64,000 nt of DNA. Source: Diphasiastrum complanatum. Lineage: Eukaryota; Streptophyta; Lycopodiopsida; Lycopodiales; Lycopodiaceae. This document shows positions 11,612-25,263 of this stretch, in pieces; the first letter of the stretch is position 1; every line of letters begins with the position of its first letter. The notes below the pieces were generated by a model that was given only the letters and a program-made list of their open reading frames with translations, was not told the origin of the DNA and ran no database searches. The DNA is taken from assembly GCA_029204225.1 (NCBI GenBank), contig MU832549.1, forward strand, positions 1 to 64,000, in the 5' to 3' direction. The position numbers were made by a program, and so were the translations under genes.

Positions 11612-14048
11612 AAGGGCCTTGGGACATAGTTATGTAGCATACCCTGAAGAAAGCCATGTGTTTTCCATAACTCGACCATATCAACATGGGGCACCGAAGT
11701 GAGAGCTACCTTGTAATAAAATCTCACTACATTGATGTGGTCGGCTAAATTAGTCTTGAAGGGCTGATTGATATCGATGGCAATTGATGGGAGTCCCCGA
11801 TCCTAATAACCTTGTAATTCTACCAAAGATGCCACCAGCAGTTGTCCGCAAAATATCGAACATCACGATCGGGGTTGCCATGATGTTGTTGGTAGAATAC
11901 ATGACAATTTGTGATCATGTCGTCTGCTGGGTTGCTGGCTTGGGCCAATAAATTTTGTTTTTCACCTTTGTGTCAGCAAATGGCTCTCGATGACCTATTG
12001 GATAATAATAAAGATTGATGTGCACATAGACTGGTGCGTCGAGATATCATGCCATGGAGGTTTTTCTTTGCAAAAAGAGTTGATGGTGCCAAGCTGGTTG
12101 TGGAACCAAGAGTTTGATTGCTTCTTTATGGGTTTGGCAGCCATCGAGGTTTAGAAGAATGTATCCGGGTCTGCTAGATTTTGTTACTTGTAATACGTGA
12201 TTGTTACTTAAAGAAAGGAAATCCTAAAATTGGAATACAAGTTGGACATGGATTTAACCCTTCAACACTCTTGCTAGGTAAATTTAACTGAAACCTCAGG
12301 TTCTTAGTTATTTAAAAATCAAAGCTAGCTATGACACTAACAGAACTTTGCTATGTATATTTCTATGTATCCTTTTTTAGTAGCCTCCTACAAGAACGTA
12401 ATTCAATTGTTGAAAACACACACAGGCCAAATTGGTAAAAATATGGAGATTTTGTAAGTTGCACCACTCATTCAAAAGCACCATGCACCATTTAAATAGA
12501 GTCGTCATATTATAAGAGAACTCTTGCAATCAATAGATATCCAATAACTACAAAATTCAAATGCTCTCGTGGCAATAGCTTCCAACTTTATTTGTGCAGC
12601 ATAATCAGCTTTAACAGCTAAAAAATTATATGCAAATTTGCAATGTATCAGATCTCTTTCAATCAGTCCCAAAAAATGACATGAGCTTAATTTCACCAAA
12701 ATAGATCTGTTAACAGGATGAAACAAAATCTGGGGTTGACAGCTTTATCAATCATTAGACTTCATCATTTCTTTAACATTATTGTCACAGCTTTGTCAAT
12801 TATTAGACTTCATTATTTCTCTAGCATCATCGTTATTTAACTAAAAAATAACAGAAGGTAGCTTCTTATCAAAGTAACATTGGGGTACATGCTGCCTATA
12901 GATGATTATAATTAGGTGTCCCTCATTGATCTCGGCAAAATGAAACCATACTAGTTTTATAAATCTAGATATGCTTCAAAATATGCTCCAACCATTCCTT
13001 CAACAAAACTCTAATATGAAACCAATCTATCAATTAAAAAAAGTGACACTTTAGCTTACATCAAAATCCCATCTCTAGCAAATAGTTTGGCATAAATTCT
13101 GGAATGGCCAACTGTGTGTGACATCTTCCATGACATGAAGCACGCTCTGGCAAGAATACACATTTGAGAGGATGCGTGCAAATCTGCCATTTTTATTATG
13201 AATAATACTTTTGAAGAACTGACAAATCACAATAGACAAAGTTTCCAGCACCAACACTATCTGCTAAGTACTTTATTTAAGCTAAAAATCTTGTTGATGG
13301 TGAATGGCTCACATGACCCCAGGTTGCTCCCCTAATCCAGCTATAATGATTGTACATATTTGGATTAGCGGAAAAACCTGGTGTGGTGAAAGCCATCTCA
13401 CATGTAGTTATCCTTTGCCAGCTAGCACTAAAGAAGTTTGTCCCTTCACTAGGAACGAAATCAGCCTTATCTCTTTTAACTATGAAAGAGAAGCCTATAA
13501 ACTTAATTTCTAAAACTTGTTAGCACAAAGAAGAAAACTCAAAAAGCTCAGAGACTTTCTTTCATTACTATCAGCACTAGCACTCCTTGCAGTAAATATG
13601 GCCAGAATGGCAATCAAGTTCTGAACTGTGAACAACCTTTACTGTGAAAATACTACAGCAACGAAAACCAGTTCAGAGTATACTTTGGCTGTTTGTCTTA
13701 CGAAACACTTTACCACAAATTTTAAACCTAAGCTGGTTCACAACATCAAATTGCTAAAAGGATCACAAAATATGCAGGAAAAAACAAATTCTGTATAGCT
13801 ATTACCTCCATATTCATTTCAAATACATGAAGCCATTATGCAACCATTCACCTAGAAATAAGACTCTTTGACCTTTCTCATAGATGAGCCTAGACTCTCA
13901 AGTGCACAGTTTCTCATTAATAGAATTTTTAGGATGAGAATAACTGAACAGCCAACTTCATGAGAGACTCTAGTCAAAACCAACTGACAAGAATTCTGAC
14001 ATGATAATTTCAGTCGGGACTCGGTACATTAGGAGAACAATCACTCAA
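11612..14048. other. Intergenic between the gene remnant and the Mpo1-like gene
   Basis: About 11640-12160 contains minus-strand stretches of protein-like sequence in shifting frames with stops, probably an old transposon or gene fragment I cannot name. 12160-14048 shows no recognisable coding, RNA or repeat signal. Its right end abuts the stop codon of the Mpo1-like gene and should include its 3' UTR. Confidence 0.4.
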
Positions 14049-14628
14049 CTATGATGCCTTTCTTCTTCTTTTCTGTGCTTTCATTTCTGTAAGGTTGGCA
14101 TTGATTTTCGATTTTACATTCTTATTGAATCCAGGATAGGGTTCATATCTACATCCAGATTGGAGTACCTGCACAAAATTTGAACAAACGCCATCAAATT
14201 TGAACTCGATTATCTCTACACACAACTGTAATTGGCTATTGTCAGATGATGGAAAGAATCAGAGCTGAGTTATCTTCTCAAACATAAGGCTGCAAATAGA
14301 TTAGTTTAAATATTTAACTCAACAACCAAAGTATGCAAGTATTAATGATTCAAAAAACTCAAACCCTCTTGCAAACCACTGAACCATAAACAGCAAACAG
14401 TATTCGACCTACATATATACATCAATTTCAAGGAGATCAGACCTCGAGAAGAACGAAGTATGGTGCCATTAGAAAAGCTTGAGCAAGATTGTCAAAAAGT
14501 GCAGGAGCCCGTTTCTGCAGACAACGGAATGGACTTGCATATCAAGGAAAAAGAGAATAGACTACTCAAAATCTTTGATCTGCTAAGTGGAATGCTTCGA
14601 CTTAAATCAGAAGTGGAAATCAATCATA

Positions 14629-14696
<68 letters not shown>

Positions 14697-17600
14697 ACTT
14701 CTAGAGTTGCAAAGGCTGTCAAAGGCCCTTTTGTCTTTCTTTGAAAGTCTAAAATCTTTACGCTATATGTCATATATTGATCTTCTGTCTAGGACAATGC
14801 CCAAGAGACCAAGGAGATGGGTAATCTTTAAGCCTATGAAGATGTCATATATAAATGTTATTTCTAGGACAATGCCCAGCATAACCAAGGAGATGTGTAA
14901 TCTTTAACCCTATGGAGTCCAACAGCAAAGTCTTAGACCATCAACTTCCCCATGCATAGCATGGACCTCAGAAACCTATTCTGACCAAAACGCGGGTCGG
15001 AACATATTATACATTCTGTACAGTACGTTTTGGAATGTACTGGGCGGAACAAGTTTCAAAATCTAAAACAAAATACCTGAGTTTCAAAAAATTTCCAATG
15101 TTTTTTTTCTCAAGATTAGTCTTTGTTTTGATCTATGGTTGTGTTGGGTCTGCATTCGAAATTTTCTAGGAAATAGGTACTCTCCATGTCAGGATTCATA
15201 TTAAAGGTCTCATCAAGTTCTGTTGTTGACTGACAATGTGCCTGATCCTGTGCCCCCAAAAATGCATCTTAACCATAAAAATGTGCTCCCAACTGCAGAA
15301 CTAGGTTGATATGCATTTGAAGCAGAAACAATCAGCAATATAAAAAAAAAATTACCCTCATCCATTGGTGCCCTTACTCGGCAATCATTTTGCTACTACA
15401 ACCAGCCAAGATACCGGCTAGAAACTATCAGCTAAAAACCAATTACGTACTGAATTTTCTGTTTTTCAAGGCTCGTTTCAAAACGACGTTCTGGAATGCT
15501 TACCTTACCGGAATGGGAAACTATCACATGGACCAAGTGCTACGTCATCCCTGCTCACATCGTCAGCACTCTAAAGTAGGTATAGGTCACATGCACAAAT
15601 ATATGTCCGCATTAGGTTTCATACAATTGTTGAACAACCAGAGTTTCTATCACTTCTCTGGAATTGAAGGGCAAACTCAGTCATGACAAAGGCTAGCACT
15701 AAAGAGCAAAGCTATATGACATATCGAAGGTAATATTTGAAACTACCCTACAGTTGGAAAGTTAATGAAAAAATCACAATTTCATATGAATCAAAATTTT
15801 CGATATTTCTAGTACTACACCATACCTATCTTTCCAAGTGCTGAGAGATCTACACAAACTTTATTTGAAGAGTAGAATTGGAAGGATCCTCCAATTAAAC
15901 CTGCTATTGCTCACTCCTGTTTTACTCACGAGTTTTCTGCAGATAATCAATGGAAGGAGGCTTATGGTTGCCAGAAAAATTTGGAAATGAAATGTTGGGC
16001 CCCAATTTGCAGATCATCCAAAATGGTGAGGAGAGCTTGTTCAGCTGAAGGGGAGACCCACAGCATTTAGACCTGGGTAAGAGCAACGGTAGATCAGATC
16101 CTTATGAATGTCATGAGCCCAGTGTGGAGCTCATTTGCAGAAATCATAAAAGGAGGGTTTCACGAAAAATAAAGCATTGTTTCCACATGCTTCCGCACTA
16201 CAGAATGAGAGACTCGTGGTGAAGGGAAATTAAAGAGTAATATGAGATCAGTGACTGTAGCTGCACATGGTGGTACCTGATATCAAAGTAAATAAGATGA
16301 CTAGCCACGCAGATCATGCATAAAGTAGTCTCGTTCTAAATTGAAGTGTTCTGACATACTTATCATCACATACTTTGAAATATTACAAATAGTACAGGAC
16401 AGATTGAGGTGTTCTGTTGTTGTGTGTTAAAGGGAGGTAATAGGACGTGAGTGGTTAGTGGAACAATATCTGCATTATTAGTGCCACCTAGCTCTTTCGC
16501 AGGTATTTCTACTGGCAAGTGTAATGTGGCACACGTGATTCCAGAATCCATGATCCAAAATGATCTGTAGCCAGTGCAAGGAATTTAGAATAGAATCACC
16601 AGCACTACCAATATTCAGTAATTTTTCCCCAATAACATGACTGCAGATGCAGGTTCATTTGGAATCAGTGACATGACCATGTCACCTGCAGCGGTATATA
16701 TAAGAATAGGACTGGATTGCTTGCATATGGACAGCGTACAGTGGTGAGCCAGTCACTTAGCCATCATAGTCAAGACCTAGCTCCAAAACCTGAGGCTCGG
16801 TCTAGAGAGCTCACGAAGCTCATTCCCAAGAACTAAACAGAATTGCTTGGCCTTAAAGCCCCAAAATTAATCCAAGTCCAAAAACATGCAGCAACAGAAC
16901 AATATTGTGTTTTAGGAGTGACGCGAGGCACGGAATGGCACTAGAACTAGTTATAAAGGGAGACAGGGGTCAGAGACCGTCAGAACTTGGTAGTTAGTTT
17001 GAAGCCAAAGTTTGAAATTTTGCAACAACCTTCGTATTCTTGGATTTTTGAAAGATAAACACTGATTATTGTGTTTAAAGGAGACAGCCAACAACAAACC
17101 AAGGGCGCACTCTGCCTCTCTTTTATTTCTAGAATTAGTTTGCTAATTTCTTGAATTTGCACATTCTTTTTGCGAGTGCAAAAGAGTGTAAATATCATCT
17201 AGAAAATAAAGTCAGGTGGTTATTTTGAGAAAACATTCAAGGTTTCTGACTATGCCCCTATTTTGACCACAAGGATTTAACATTCCCATTCCCCGGCAGC
17301 TATGGTTTAAAGTGATGTGAGTGGTAAGTGCAATAATATCTGCATTATTGGTGCCAGCCAGTTCTTAGCAGGTAATTCAATTGATAAGAGTGATGTGGCA
17401 CTAGTGGCAACCTTCCTACTTCTAGTTACACTCACCTGAAGTGTTTCCACAATCCTAAAATAATCTGAAGCCAATGCAAGGATGAAGAATAGTACCACCA
17501 ACGAAGCCCATGTTGGGCAGACACAAGTATGTTTCTTAACTTAATGTCACTTTGTTACGAGTAGGACATGAACTGCTTGCATTGGGTGCAGAATGGACAA

Positions 17601-18718
17601 AAGCAATTGATAACAGGATCTGTTAGCCGACATGCCATTGCAACCAACAAATCCGCTATCCCCACCCTATATAGTTAATTACATGTTCCCATTCCAAGTG
17701 TGAGCATGACCATTTCAGATGTAATACATTTGATCAGCTAGATAACCTATGTCTCATCCACAAACCTATATCATTTACTAGTGTAAGTTGTCTTTTGTAT
17801 TCTCCGAGACCTTATTATGCTCCCACAGAATATTGAATAATTGGGTGGACACATTTAGTTTCATGTACTAATTTTTGTTAAAAATAACATTCGCACAACT
17901 TCTTTTTCATCTCTCTACTAATAATTCCTTCGAATTATTTCCTTGAGTTCTCTGTCTCTCTTAGTATCAGCTTGCAAAATGACAAACTACCTCCAATGGA
18001 CAATTGAAACCTTTACCTCAAAAATAGCATGTCCAAGAAATTGGCCGGTCCAAGAAACCACTTGCGCAACAAGGATAACCTGAGATCATCAAGGGTACAG
18101 ATTACTTGTTTATATCATGAAAGCAAACAGATATAACAGCGTTATCAGACAGTGTAAATTTCAAGCTGAGCATGATCGTCTGATCGGGGTAAAACCAATC
18201 CAGATAGTGAGAACGTGCATCCTTTTTGCAAGATAATAAACTGTTGTGAGAAAGGATCAAACCAGAATCTGACTTTTAAGCCTCATGAAATCAAAAATGC
18301 AAAAGATAATTCCCAGCAACTAAGAGCTTTAAGAACAGAGTCATCAGAAATAAAGGACCTTCCATCCAAGAGAAAATCCAAGAAGCTGTGCAAGGGCATT
18401 GCATCCAACCCAGCATGCGAGGCACAATGCAGCTGCCAGAGAGCCGGCCTTTGGGTCAAGACTGATATAGTAAAACGCATAGATTGCCACCATGACGAAG
18501 CTCCAATTCAGGACCATGTACTGACCAAAAGGCAAAACATTGGCAGGGAGTGGCAAAGGGACCAACGGCTTCGTGTATGCTGCCATCATCGCAAATGCGA
18601 AGAAAATTGGCCACACGAACAGAACGTGAATGAAAACATTCACCCTGTTCTTGTGGTAAGCCCCATAGAAAGCATACTGCCTTTCTAGATCAAAGATGCT
18701 GCTCCCTGCCATCGCCAC
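14049..18718 (-). CDS. Mpo1-like (DUF962/YGL010w family) ER membrane protein
   Basis: Four exons were identified by homology and splice sites: 18718-18359, 18079-18017, 14514-14443 and 14168-14049, all phase 0, giving 204 aa, the usual plant length. Exon 1 holds the FYGAYHKNRVNVFIH block (H22, H31) and three hydrophobic segments (about 28-48, 68-86, 92-113). Exon 2 encodes WTGQFLGHAIFE (H137). Exon 3 encodes KRAPALFDNLAQAF followed by MAPYFVLLE. Exon 4 has YEPYPGF and a basic tail ending KRRRKAS. Yeast Mpo1 is an iron-dependent ER dioxygenase that alpha-oxidises 2-hydroxy fatty acids from phytosphingosine breakdown; the same chemistry here is inferred from the conserved histidines. Intron 1 is 279 bp; intron 2 is about 3.5 kb and repeat-filled; intron 3 is 274 bp. 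The exon-1 donor AAG|GTCCTT is weak, so unspliced transcripts would stop shortly after residue 120. Confidence 0.88.
14630..14698. repeat. (TC)n(AC)n microsatellite in intron 2 of the Mpo1-like gene
   Basis: A TC dinucleotide run passes directly into a CA run, about 69 bp in total. It lies 115 bp upstream (in gene sense) of exon 3, where on the sense strand it reads (GT)n(GA)n. Confidence 0.95.
16444..16600 (-). repeat. Diverged direct repeat, copy 1, inside Mpo1-like intron 2
   Basis: Roughly 70% similar to 17313-17499, sharing for example CAATATCTGCATTATT and GAGTGATGTGGCAC-like blocks. On the minus strand it reads FWIMDSG, followed after some residues by LPVEIPAKELGGTNNAD, reminiscent of a copia protease region (usually WIxDSGAS), so both copies may be retroelement scraps. 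That assignment is tentative. Confidence 0.55.
17313..17499 (-). repeat. Diverged direct repeat, copy 2, inside Mpo1-like intron 2
   Basis: Partner of 16444-16600 in the same orientation, about 870 bp away. In this copy the reading frame is disrupted (a stop replaces the Trp of the WIMDSG-like motif). Both copies expand the intron between the second and third exons of the Mpo1-like gene. Confidence 0.55.
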
Positions 18719-20948
18719 ACCACTCCGATTTTGTCGATCCTCTCAAATTATGCAACAATCAATGTCTCCGTGTCTTTCAATCACTCTCTGCTTCCCTGTT
18801 TCTCTGCGTATCTCGACCTCCAAACCTACATGAGCGATGCTACCGAAGCTTTGCTAAATTGGTAGCAAGCAAGCGAGAGAAGAGAGGACTCTGTTGTGGT
18901 TGGAAATTTGGGAGAAGTTATTATCCCGATGCATACGTGGATGCCGAAGTCGCTTCCTTTAAAGGCCGTTTATAATTCATTTTTGGTTGCAAAAGGTGTA
19001 AGGAGACGGTGCCTTGCCAAGTGTAAAAAAGTTGTCTAGTGTGTCTTCTCCGGAATGCAACCAGAAACTTCATGCGGATTTCCTGGTCTCTTGCTTGGAA
19101 ATCTGATCACTCAAATTGGCCCATTACATGTGCCTTCTAAGTTCTTTGCATTGGGTGCACTCCTTAAGTAAAACCGTCAATTGACGTCCTTGGGGAGGGG
19201 GGTTTTATGCCTCTCACTCGAGTGGTTTACTCGATCAAAATGCCTAAGAAAATTTGGATTACTTTGCTTAGGTCATAACGCCTACTCCAAACAATTGCTC
19301 GAGCAATATGTTGCATGTTCTTTGTAGTGCCCTTTCCTAGCCATAACACCATGCCCAAGCAAGTTGCTTGGGCATTATGGACATTGTGCTGAACCGGACT
19401 TCACTACCTAACGAGGGCTTTATGCGTACCCATAGGTACAACATCATTGGACCATGACCATTAAATAGCAAGGAGGGCACCATTAATTGTAGAAATAATG
19501 CTTGATGGATAAAAAGATGTACTTCCAAACAATGTAACTACTTAACCTTGTTGTTGATGCAATGTGCAAGCTTCATCATGAAACAAGTGATACAGTCCCT
19601 AGAAGGCAAGATACTCTCGAAGAGACATGGTTCAATTTACCTTGGGTGGTTGGTTCATCTCATTAGATTAATCCCAATGTCACTCACGTTGATTGTGTTT
19701 AGACTCTTGATTGTATGTTTGTCCCATTCTTTGTGCTCGTTGATGGCACCTTTGGGATTGCGCTCAATAACTAGTTGTGGACTGAGCTAAATTTAGGTGC
19801 TCAAGATACATGCTAATCTAGCACCTATGCTCTTCCTTGACTTGAATGAGAGGCCTCTTTGGTTGCTAGATCCCAAAACTCTTTGGCTAAGTCATTTCTT
19901 GGAATTCCATTCCAAAAAGTTGTAAATTGTTCTCTTATGTGTTGGTCTCATCGCAAGGACAATTAAGCTTAAATCAGTTTTCCACTTGCAAAAGACTGGA
20001 TGCTATTTGAGAGATCTTGGTTGTAGTGGACTTGGACCTTTGATGGATGTGTGAACCACCTGCCCCGTTCAATTACTTATAATTGATTGAGACGTGCATA
20101 GTAGCACACATATCAACTTGATGCCTATTGTCCCATGTCATGCTCCATGGGCTTGGTTCATCATTGAGGACCAGTGCATCGGCCATGTCCTTTTGGATTT
20201 TTCAACTTGGCCCAATGGTGAATGTCAGTGCCCCCCATTGCCTTGCCATATCCTCACAATCATTGGATTGTTCAATCATGTTGAAGTCCCCCACTACTTT
20301 TTGGCCAACATGGGAACTGAATCTTTTAGAGCTCTCCAAAAGAAGGCTCATTTAGTGTCTACGTTGGGGGATATACAAAAGCAATTAGAAATTTTGTTTT
20401 GTTGTGCTTAATTTATGCCTAAGCACATCTCCCTCATTGTTATTAGATTCTCACACAACCTTCTAATGAGTTTCTAGTTGTTGTCAATCATACAGGAATA
20501 TTCAAATGCAGAATCGCAACCCTAGGACTATGGAGAGCATCGACGGAAGATAAGCAATGGGAGCTCCAAAACTTTTATCTATTGAGATCTCTACCATCAA
20601 AAGAAATTCAACAAGTAGCGGACTTCAAACAACATATAAATAACCAAATTCTAGAACAAAAGCATGGGGCCTCGTTAAAAAAACGCATGCAAGTGCAATT
20701 AGAACTATCAATGTCATAAAGTTGGACATTATTAAATGGTGCATTGTACTCACAAACCAAAGGTGCAAAAACAATGGGCCCACTTAATATAAAAAGGAAC
20801 CCAAGTAGTTGAATATGAATTTAATCAAAAGATTTTGTGCAACTCAAGTTGTTATGGCTCATGGATTTGGGTCCATCAAACTCTAACCCTAGTCTTCTCT
20901 ATATAAGAGCATGCGACATAATTTTGTAAACAATTTTTTCATTTGTAA

Positions 20949-20949
<1 letters not shown>
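18719..20949. other. 5' flank of the Mpo1-like gene, then intergenic
   Basis: 18719-18960 is presumably the 5' UTR and promoter. Beyond it, only short unrecognised frames occur. A 40-bp hairpin (19341-19380) contains the near-perfect palindrome ATGCCCAAGCAA/TTGCTTGGGCAT. Nothing else was identified. Confidence 0.4.
19341..19380. repeat. Palindromic hairpin with 12-bp perfect arms
   Basis: The arms at 19351-19362 and 19364-19375 are exact complements separated by one base; the outer CCATAA and TTATGG extend pairing with a small bulge. It lies in a stretch with other CCTAAG/CTTAGG pairs and may belong to an unidentified repeat. Confidence 0.6.

Positions 20950-21009
<60 letters not shown>
20950..21009. 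repeat. (AT)n(AG)n compound microsatellite
   Basis: About 36 bp of AT dinucleotides followed by about 23 bp of AG. The ORF crossing it on the minus strand is low-complexity and not a gene. Confidence 0.95.
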
Positions 21010-21010
<1 letters not shown>

Positions 21011-23265
21011 TACTCTTCTTTCTACTTCCATTGTGTAAGGCCCTCTCATTTTGCTTGCATGTGATCACTCTATGGATGTTGAATGCTTGTTTTGTGTTGT
21101 TAATCATGCTATTACATTCAAGCTTAATCATTAGTACAAGTATACTCCACTCTTAGTTCATGAAACTAAATCCTTAAGATCCCCAATATATATAACGTGT
21201 TAGATTCACACACCATAAGAACATATCATTAAGATCCATAGGTTAGAAGTTTCAATACATTGTTTACCTCCCTTGGGAAAGACCAGCCTCAAGAGGAGAA
21301 GATCTAGAGTCGTTGATGTCTAGATAAACCCAAGGATACCAAAAGCTAGAGCCATTAATGCTATTGTGGGTATTTCCTGCACAGTAATAAACAAGTGGAT
21401 CCCACCATTTAAAATATTGTTGGCCAAGCCTTACCTAGTGGGCCCCGCCACAGTACATTGTAAGTAGGGTAATAAGTGTGAGGGCATTGGCATCCTGCGC
21501 GTGTAAGCTCAACCCAATGAGCACAAGTAGCAAGTTGTAATTCCTAGGAATAAGAGACTAGGGGCTTAAAACTCTAAAATGACATTAGAGGCCCTAAGTC
21601 AAGTTGTAAATAAAAAAGCTAAAAGGGCCCAACTTAAAACTCACATGAATCATGTGAGTGCTCTTGTGCTTTCTTAGCACCAATAGATTTAAGTTGTGTT
21701 TATTTTAAAGACTTGGATTAGAATCTTTGCCCCAATGAAGTGACCAATGAGAGTGAAGGAGGCTCACCTCTAAAATCTATAAGAGGGGGCCATTTCTTTT
21801 GTATTGTATCATCTTTCATTCTCTTGCACCATTCCACGATTTGATCTTGTAATAAGGTTGATGCCTAGATCTCCATTTCTAGATAGTTTTACCCCCTCCC
21901 CTCATTGGATCCAAAATCATACTACATACGACACTCACCAATTGTAGATCCAAAACCCTTCGTAACCCTCATTCATGACCCTATGGAAGTAGCGAAAAAA
22001 TAGGACAATACTATTTTGTCGTCATTGTCAGAGAGACGATGCTAAATTTGTTTGGAAGTGGTTTTTATCTTGTCATTTTTTTAATGTAGGCTTTTTACTT
22101 GCCCTTCCCATTTTTCTCATGTTCAATGCAAAATTTTACTCACCAAACCACCGGTGAGTAGAATAGGTCTTGATCTACAACCCCACCAAACGACAAGTTA
22201 AAATGTTTTTACTCACGGTCCTATTACTCATCGATTTGAATAACTTTTTTTCGCTCATTATTTTTACTCAAGCATGTTGCCATACCAAGTACATGCTTAG
22301 ATTTTTCAAAGGACATCTCGACAAATTAAACCGAATACTCGCACTTTTACTCACCAGATTGCTGACATCCAGCTCATTTTTGTTCACCCATTTTCTCGTG
22401 GTCTTTGTGTTGAAGTTAATCTTCACTCCTACTCACTTATATTCATTTCCTGAGTCCGAGTATATTCTGTAAATATTCTCTCTCTACAAAGGCATGCAGT
22501 CTAACTCGCATAAATCGAACGATTGTTGCAATACATCGACTTGAAGCAAAAGCAAGATCGACTTCGACAACACCGACTTTACCGACTCGACATCCTGACA
22601 TCGACTCCATCGACATCTTCTCAAGGGCGAACTAGTCGACCTGACTTATCCGACACCTTAGACGATTGTGGACTATCACTATTTAAAATGGATCTCTTCC
22701 TCTGCCCTGTCTGATGTAATCACAGTTCATTTCAGTACTTTGTAGTAACTGCACTACTTCATGCCGCTTTCTCACGCAGTTGTTATAACTGACGCATGTA
22801 TATATACATAACAGCAACACACTATTGAGAGAAGTGAGATACGTACATGAATGAATGTAATTAGAGACAATTAGTGGAATCATGAATCAGAGTTCCTTTG
22901 TGAACTCCATTGTATTCCAGAGATAGAAAGATTCCTCATTTGTTTGTCTCTGATTCAGAGTACTCTTTCAGATTCCAAGGTACTCATGAAGATCAAGTTC
23001 AAAAGCTAACAAATCAATTTTTTTAACTTTCACTTTTATCTTGAAAGTTTGACTTCAATATCAAATAAGTACTTAGAGATGAAATAATTCCCAAATTATC
23101 TATTTCTACACTGAAGTACTATATTGACCTTTAGATATACACTAAGAGATAAATGGTCCAATTGGGCCTGATTCTCTCCATTCTAGTAACATCACCTTCA
23201 TATAACTTCAATTTACATGAATCTATGCGTGAGTTCTCACCTTACTTTGGAAATCAAATTCAAAA
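21010..23265. other. Intergenic, possible LTR remnants
   Basis: Around 21770-21860 a CTATAAGAGGGGG string followed by a T/C-rich tract resembles the TATA-to-R region of an LTR, but no matching second LTR, PBS or coding domain is near. About 22540-22660 is rich in spaced CGAC motifs. 22690-22990 has a TATATATACATA box and later palindromic GATTCAGAGT strings. No gene recognised. Confidence 0.35.
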
Positions 23266-25227
23266 GTTAAAGATCCAAACAATTATAGTCCAAGACTATT
23301 CACGATTACTTGTAGACCTATCATAAATGCTTTTTGGTACCAGTACACTTAGAATTTTTTAGAAACTAAGGTACAACAATTCGTCCTTCCAAAATCTCTT
23401 AGGAGATCCATCAAGATAAAAATGACTTCAACTCAACTCTGAGTACCCCAGATACTCTCTTGAGTTAAGTGCTCTATCCCTAGCATCATATGTCAAAAAA
23501 TAGCAACCATTCAATCTTGAAAACTTAATTGCTCCTAACTAACCAGAGATTTTAGGCTGAAAAACAATACACAAGCATTCCTTGACTACAATCTGTAGTA
23601 GAATTTCATCCACTAACGTAAGCAAATTCCTCAAGAGTAACAAATTACCTCCATGAAAATGTTTGTGAGACCACACAATCTCAATTTTTTGCAAGAGTAA
23701 ACAACTTTAGAGTTCAAATAATGGATCTACATCCTTGACTTCCCAATTGATTCATTATCTTAAGAATCCTCACATTTTCTAATAATCTTCTAATGACCTT
23801 AAGTATCAATTTATGATTTGTCAATCATAAACATTTAGAATCTTATGATTCGTCAATCATAATTTACAGAATTTCAAAACCATACTTCATCATTGAAAGA
23901 TACTGGAGTATATGGATAACATACCACTCAAGAAATATAAGAAACATTCTGAAATATTTTCCACAAGGAAAATTACTGGATTCCAAGAATATTCTTCCAA
24001 CCAAATTCTTAACCTGATTATGAGTTCCAAATTCTACAATCAACCAAATAATAAAAGACCGTTAAACATCCGTCTTTGACAATATAAACTTCATAAAATT
24101 ACCAAGAAGAACAACTAGAGATTACAAAGTTCTACTGAATTCCTATTGAATTCAGTGGTTATCCTTGATATTAGTTAGACTTTAAGATCCAATATGAGCC
24201 CACTCGGATACAGTCAATAACTTAAAGTATTTCTCCTTCCAGAAATATTCTATATCAAGAATCTTCTGTATTCTATGCATACACAATCTTGATGACTCAC
24301 AAATCATGTGTCTTATGAGCAATATAGATCAAAATAAATAGTTCCTGATGAATTCTCTTCACACTGCTCATTCAACCAATTAACTTCTAAACAAGAGTAA
24401 TCCAATTACTTAAGTCAATTGTAAATGATTCAGAAATCTTAAATGTCTAGGTATGAATTTATATATTCTGAAACAATACCACATTTAGATCCTCATCCAA
24501 ACCATCAATAAGTTAATGAATTATTCTTTCCAAAGAAAGAATCATTAACCTGCAAGTAATTGTTCCGGCCATTACTTGTTCTTATGTCTATGCACACTAA
24601 CTAGTTTAAGTATACAATATAAACTCAGTACATAGGAAACACATAGCGGATCCACAAGATTACGATGATGTACATAAGAAACACATCCAACTATGTTCCT
24701 ATACATAAACGTAGGCTATAAACTGGTAGATGTCCATAATCCACATATGTTACTCACAAAATTCACTGAGAATCTTGCAACTCAGCTGACTGGGAAATCT
24801 CTGAAGTGAACAATTCCACATCACAAGTTTTCCAGCCATCTAACTTTTACTAACAAAATTTCTTCAACCAATCAGCCTACTTCAGATGTTAGTGTACAAA
24901 CCAACATTAGGCTAACTTATACAGACATCTTTTGACATAAGATTAAGATTAAAGCTTTATTCCTCTGATCCAATCCATAACAAAATGGTACCTGGTAACA
25001 ATTAGTGAACTTTTAATTTAATCAATAACACTACTTTCCAAATTCATGAATATCTCATAGCTCAAAACCCCCAAAACTCCTCTAGTTCCAGATCATTCAA
25101 AACAATCACTCGAGAGTTCCTCTATTTCAACTGGATAGTTTTACCTTTGGACACATACTAGATTTCTCATAAGAAGTCTACAAGTAGTTGTGGATAGTCT
25201 TGGACTATGATTGTTTGGATCTTTAAC
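23266..25227. repeat. 1.96-kb AT-rich block bounded by 52-bp inverted repeats
   Basis: 23266-23317 and the reverse complement of 25176-25227 match at 48 of 52 positions. The interior lacks any open frame over 60 codons on either strand and has short internal echoes (for example GATTxGTCAATCATA near 23815 and 23850). It may be a nonautonomous DNA element or an old inverted duplication. No target duplication is evident outside the arms. Confidence 0.5.
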
Positions 25228-25263
25228 TCAACTACAAACGAGATCTATTTCTCATGAGTAAAT

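Noticed and set aside
18215-18688. 157-codon plus-strand ORF
   Set aside because: It is antisense to exon 1 of the Mpo1-like gene, whose homology and splice structure are clear.
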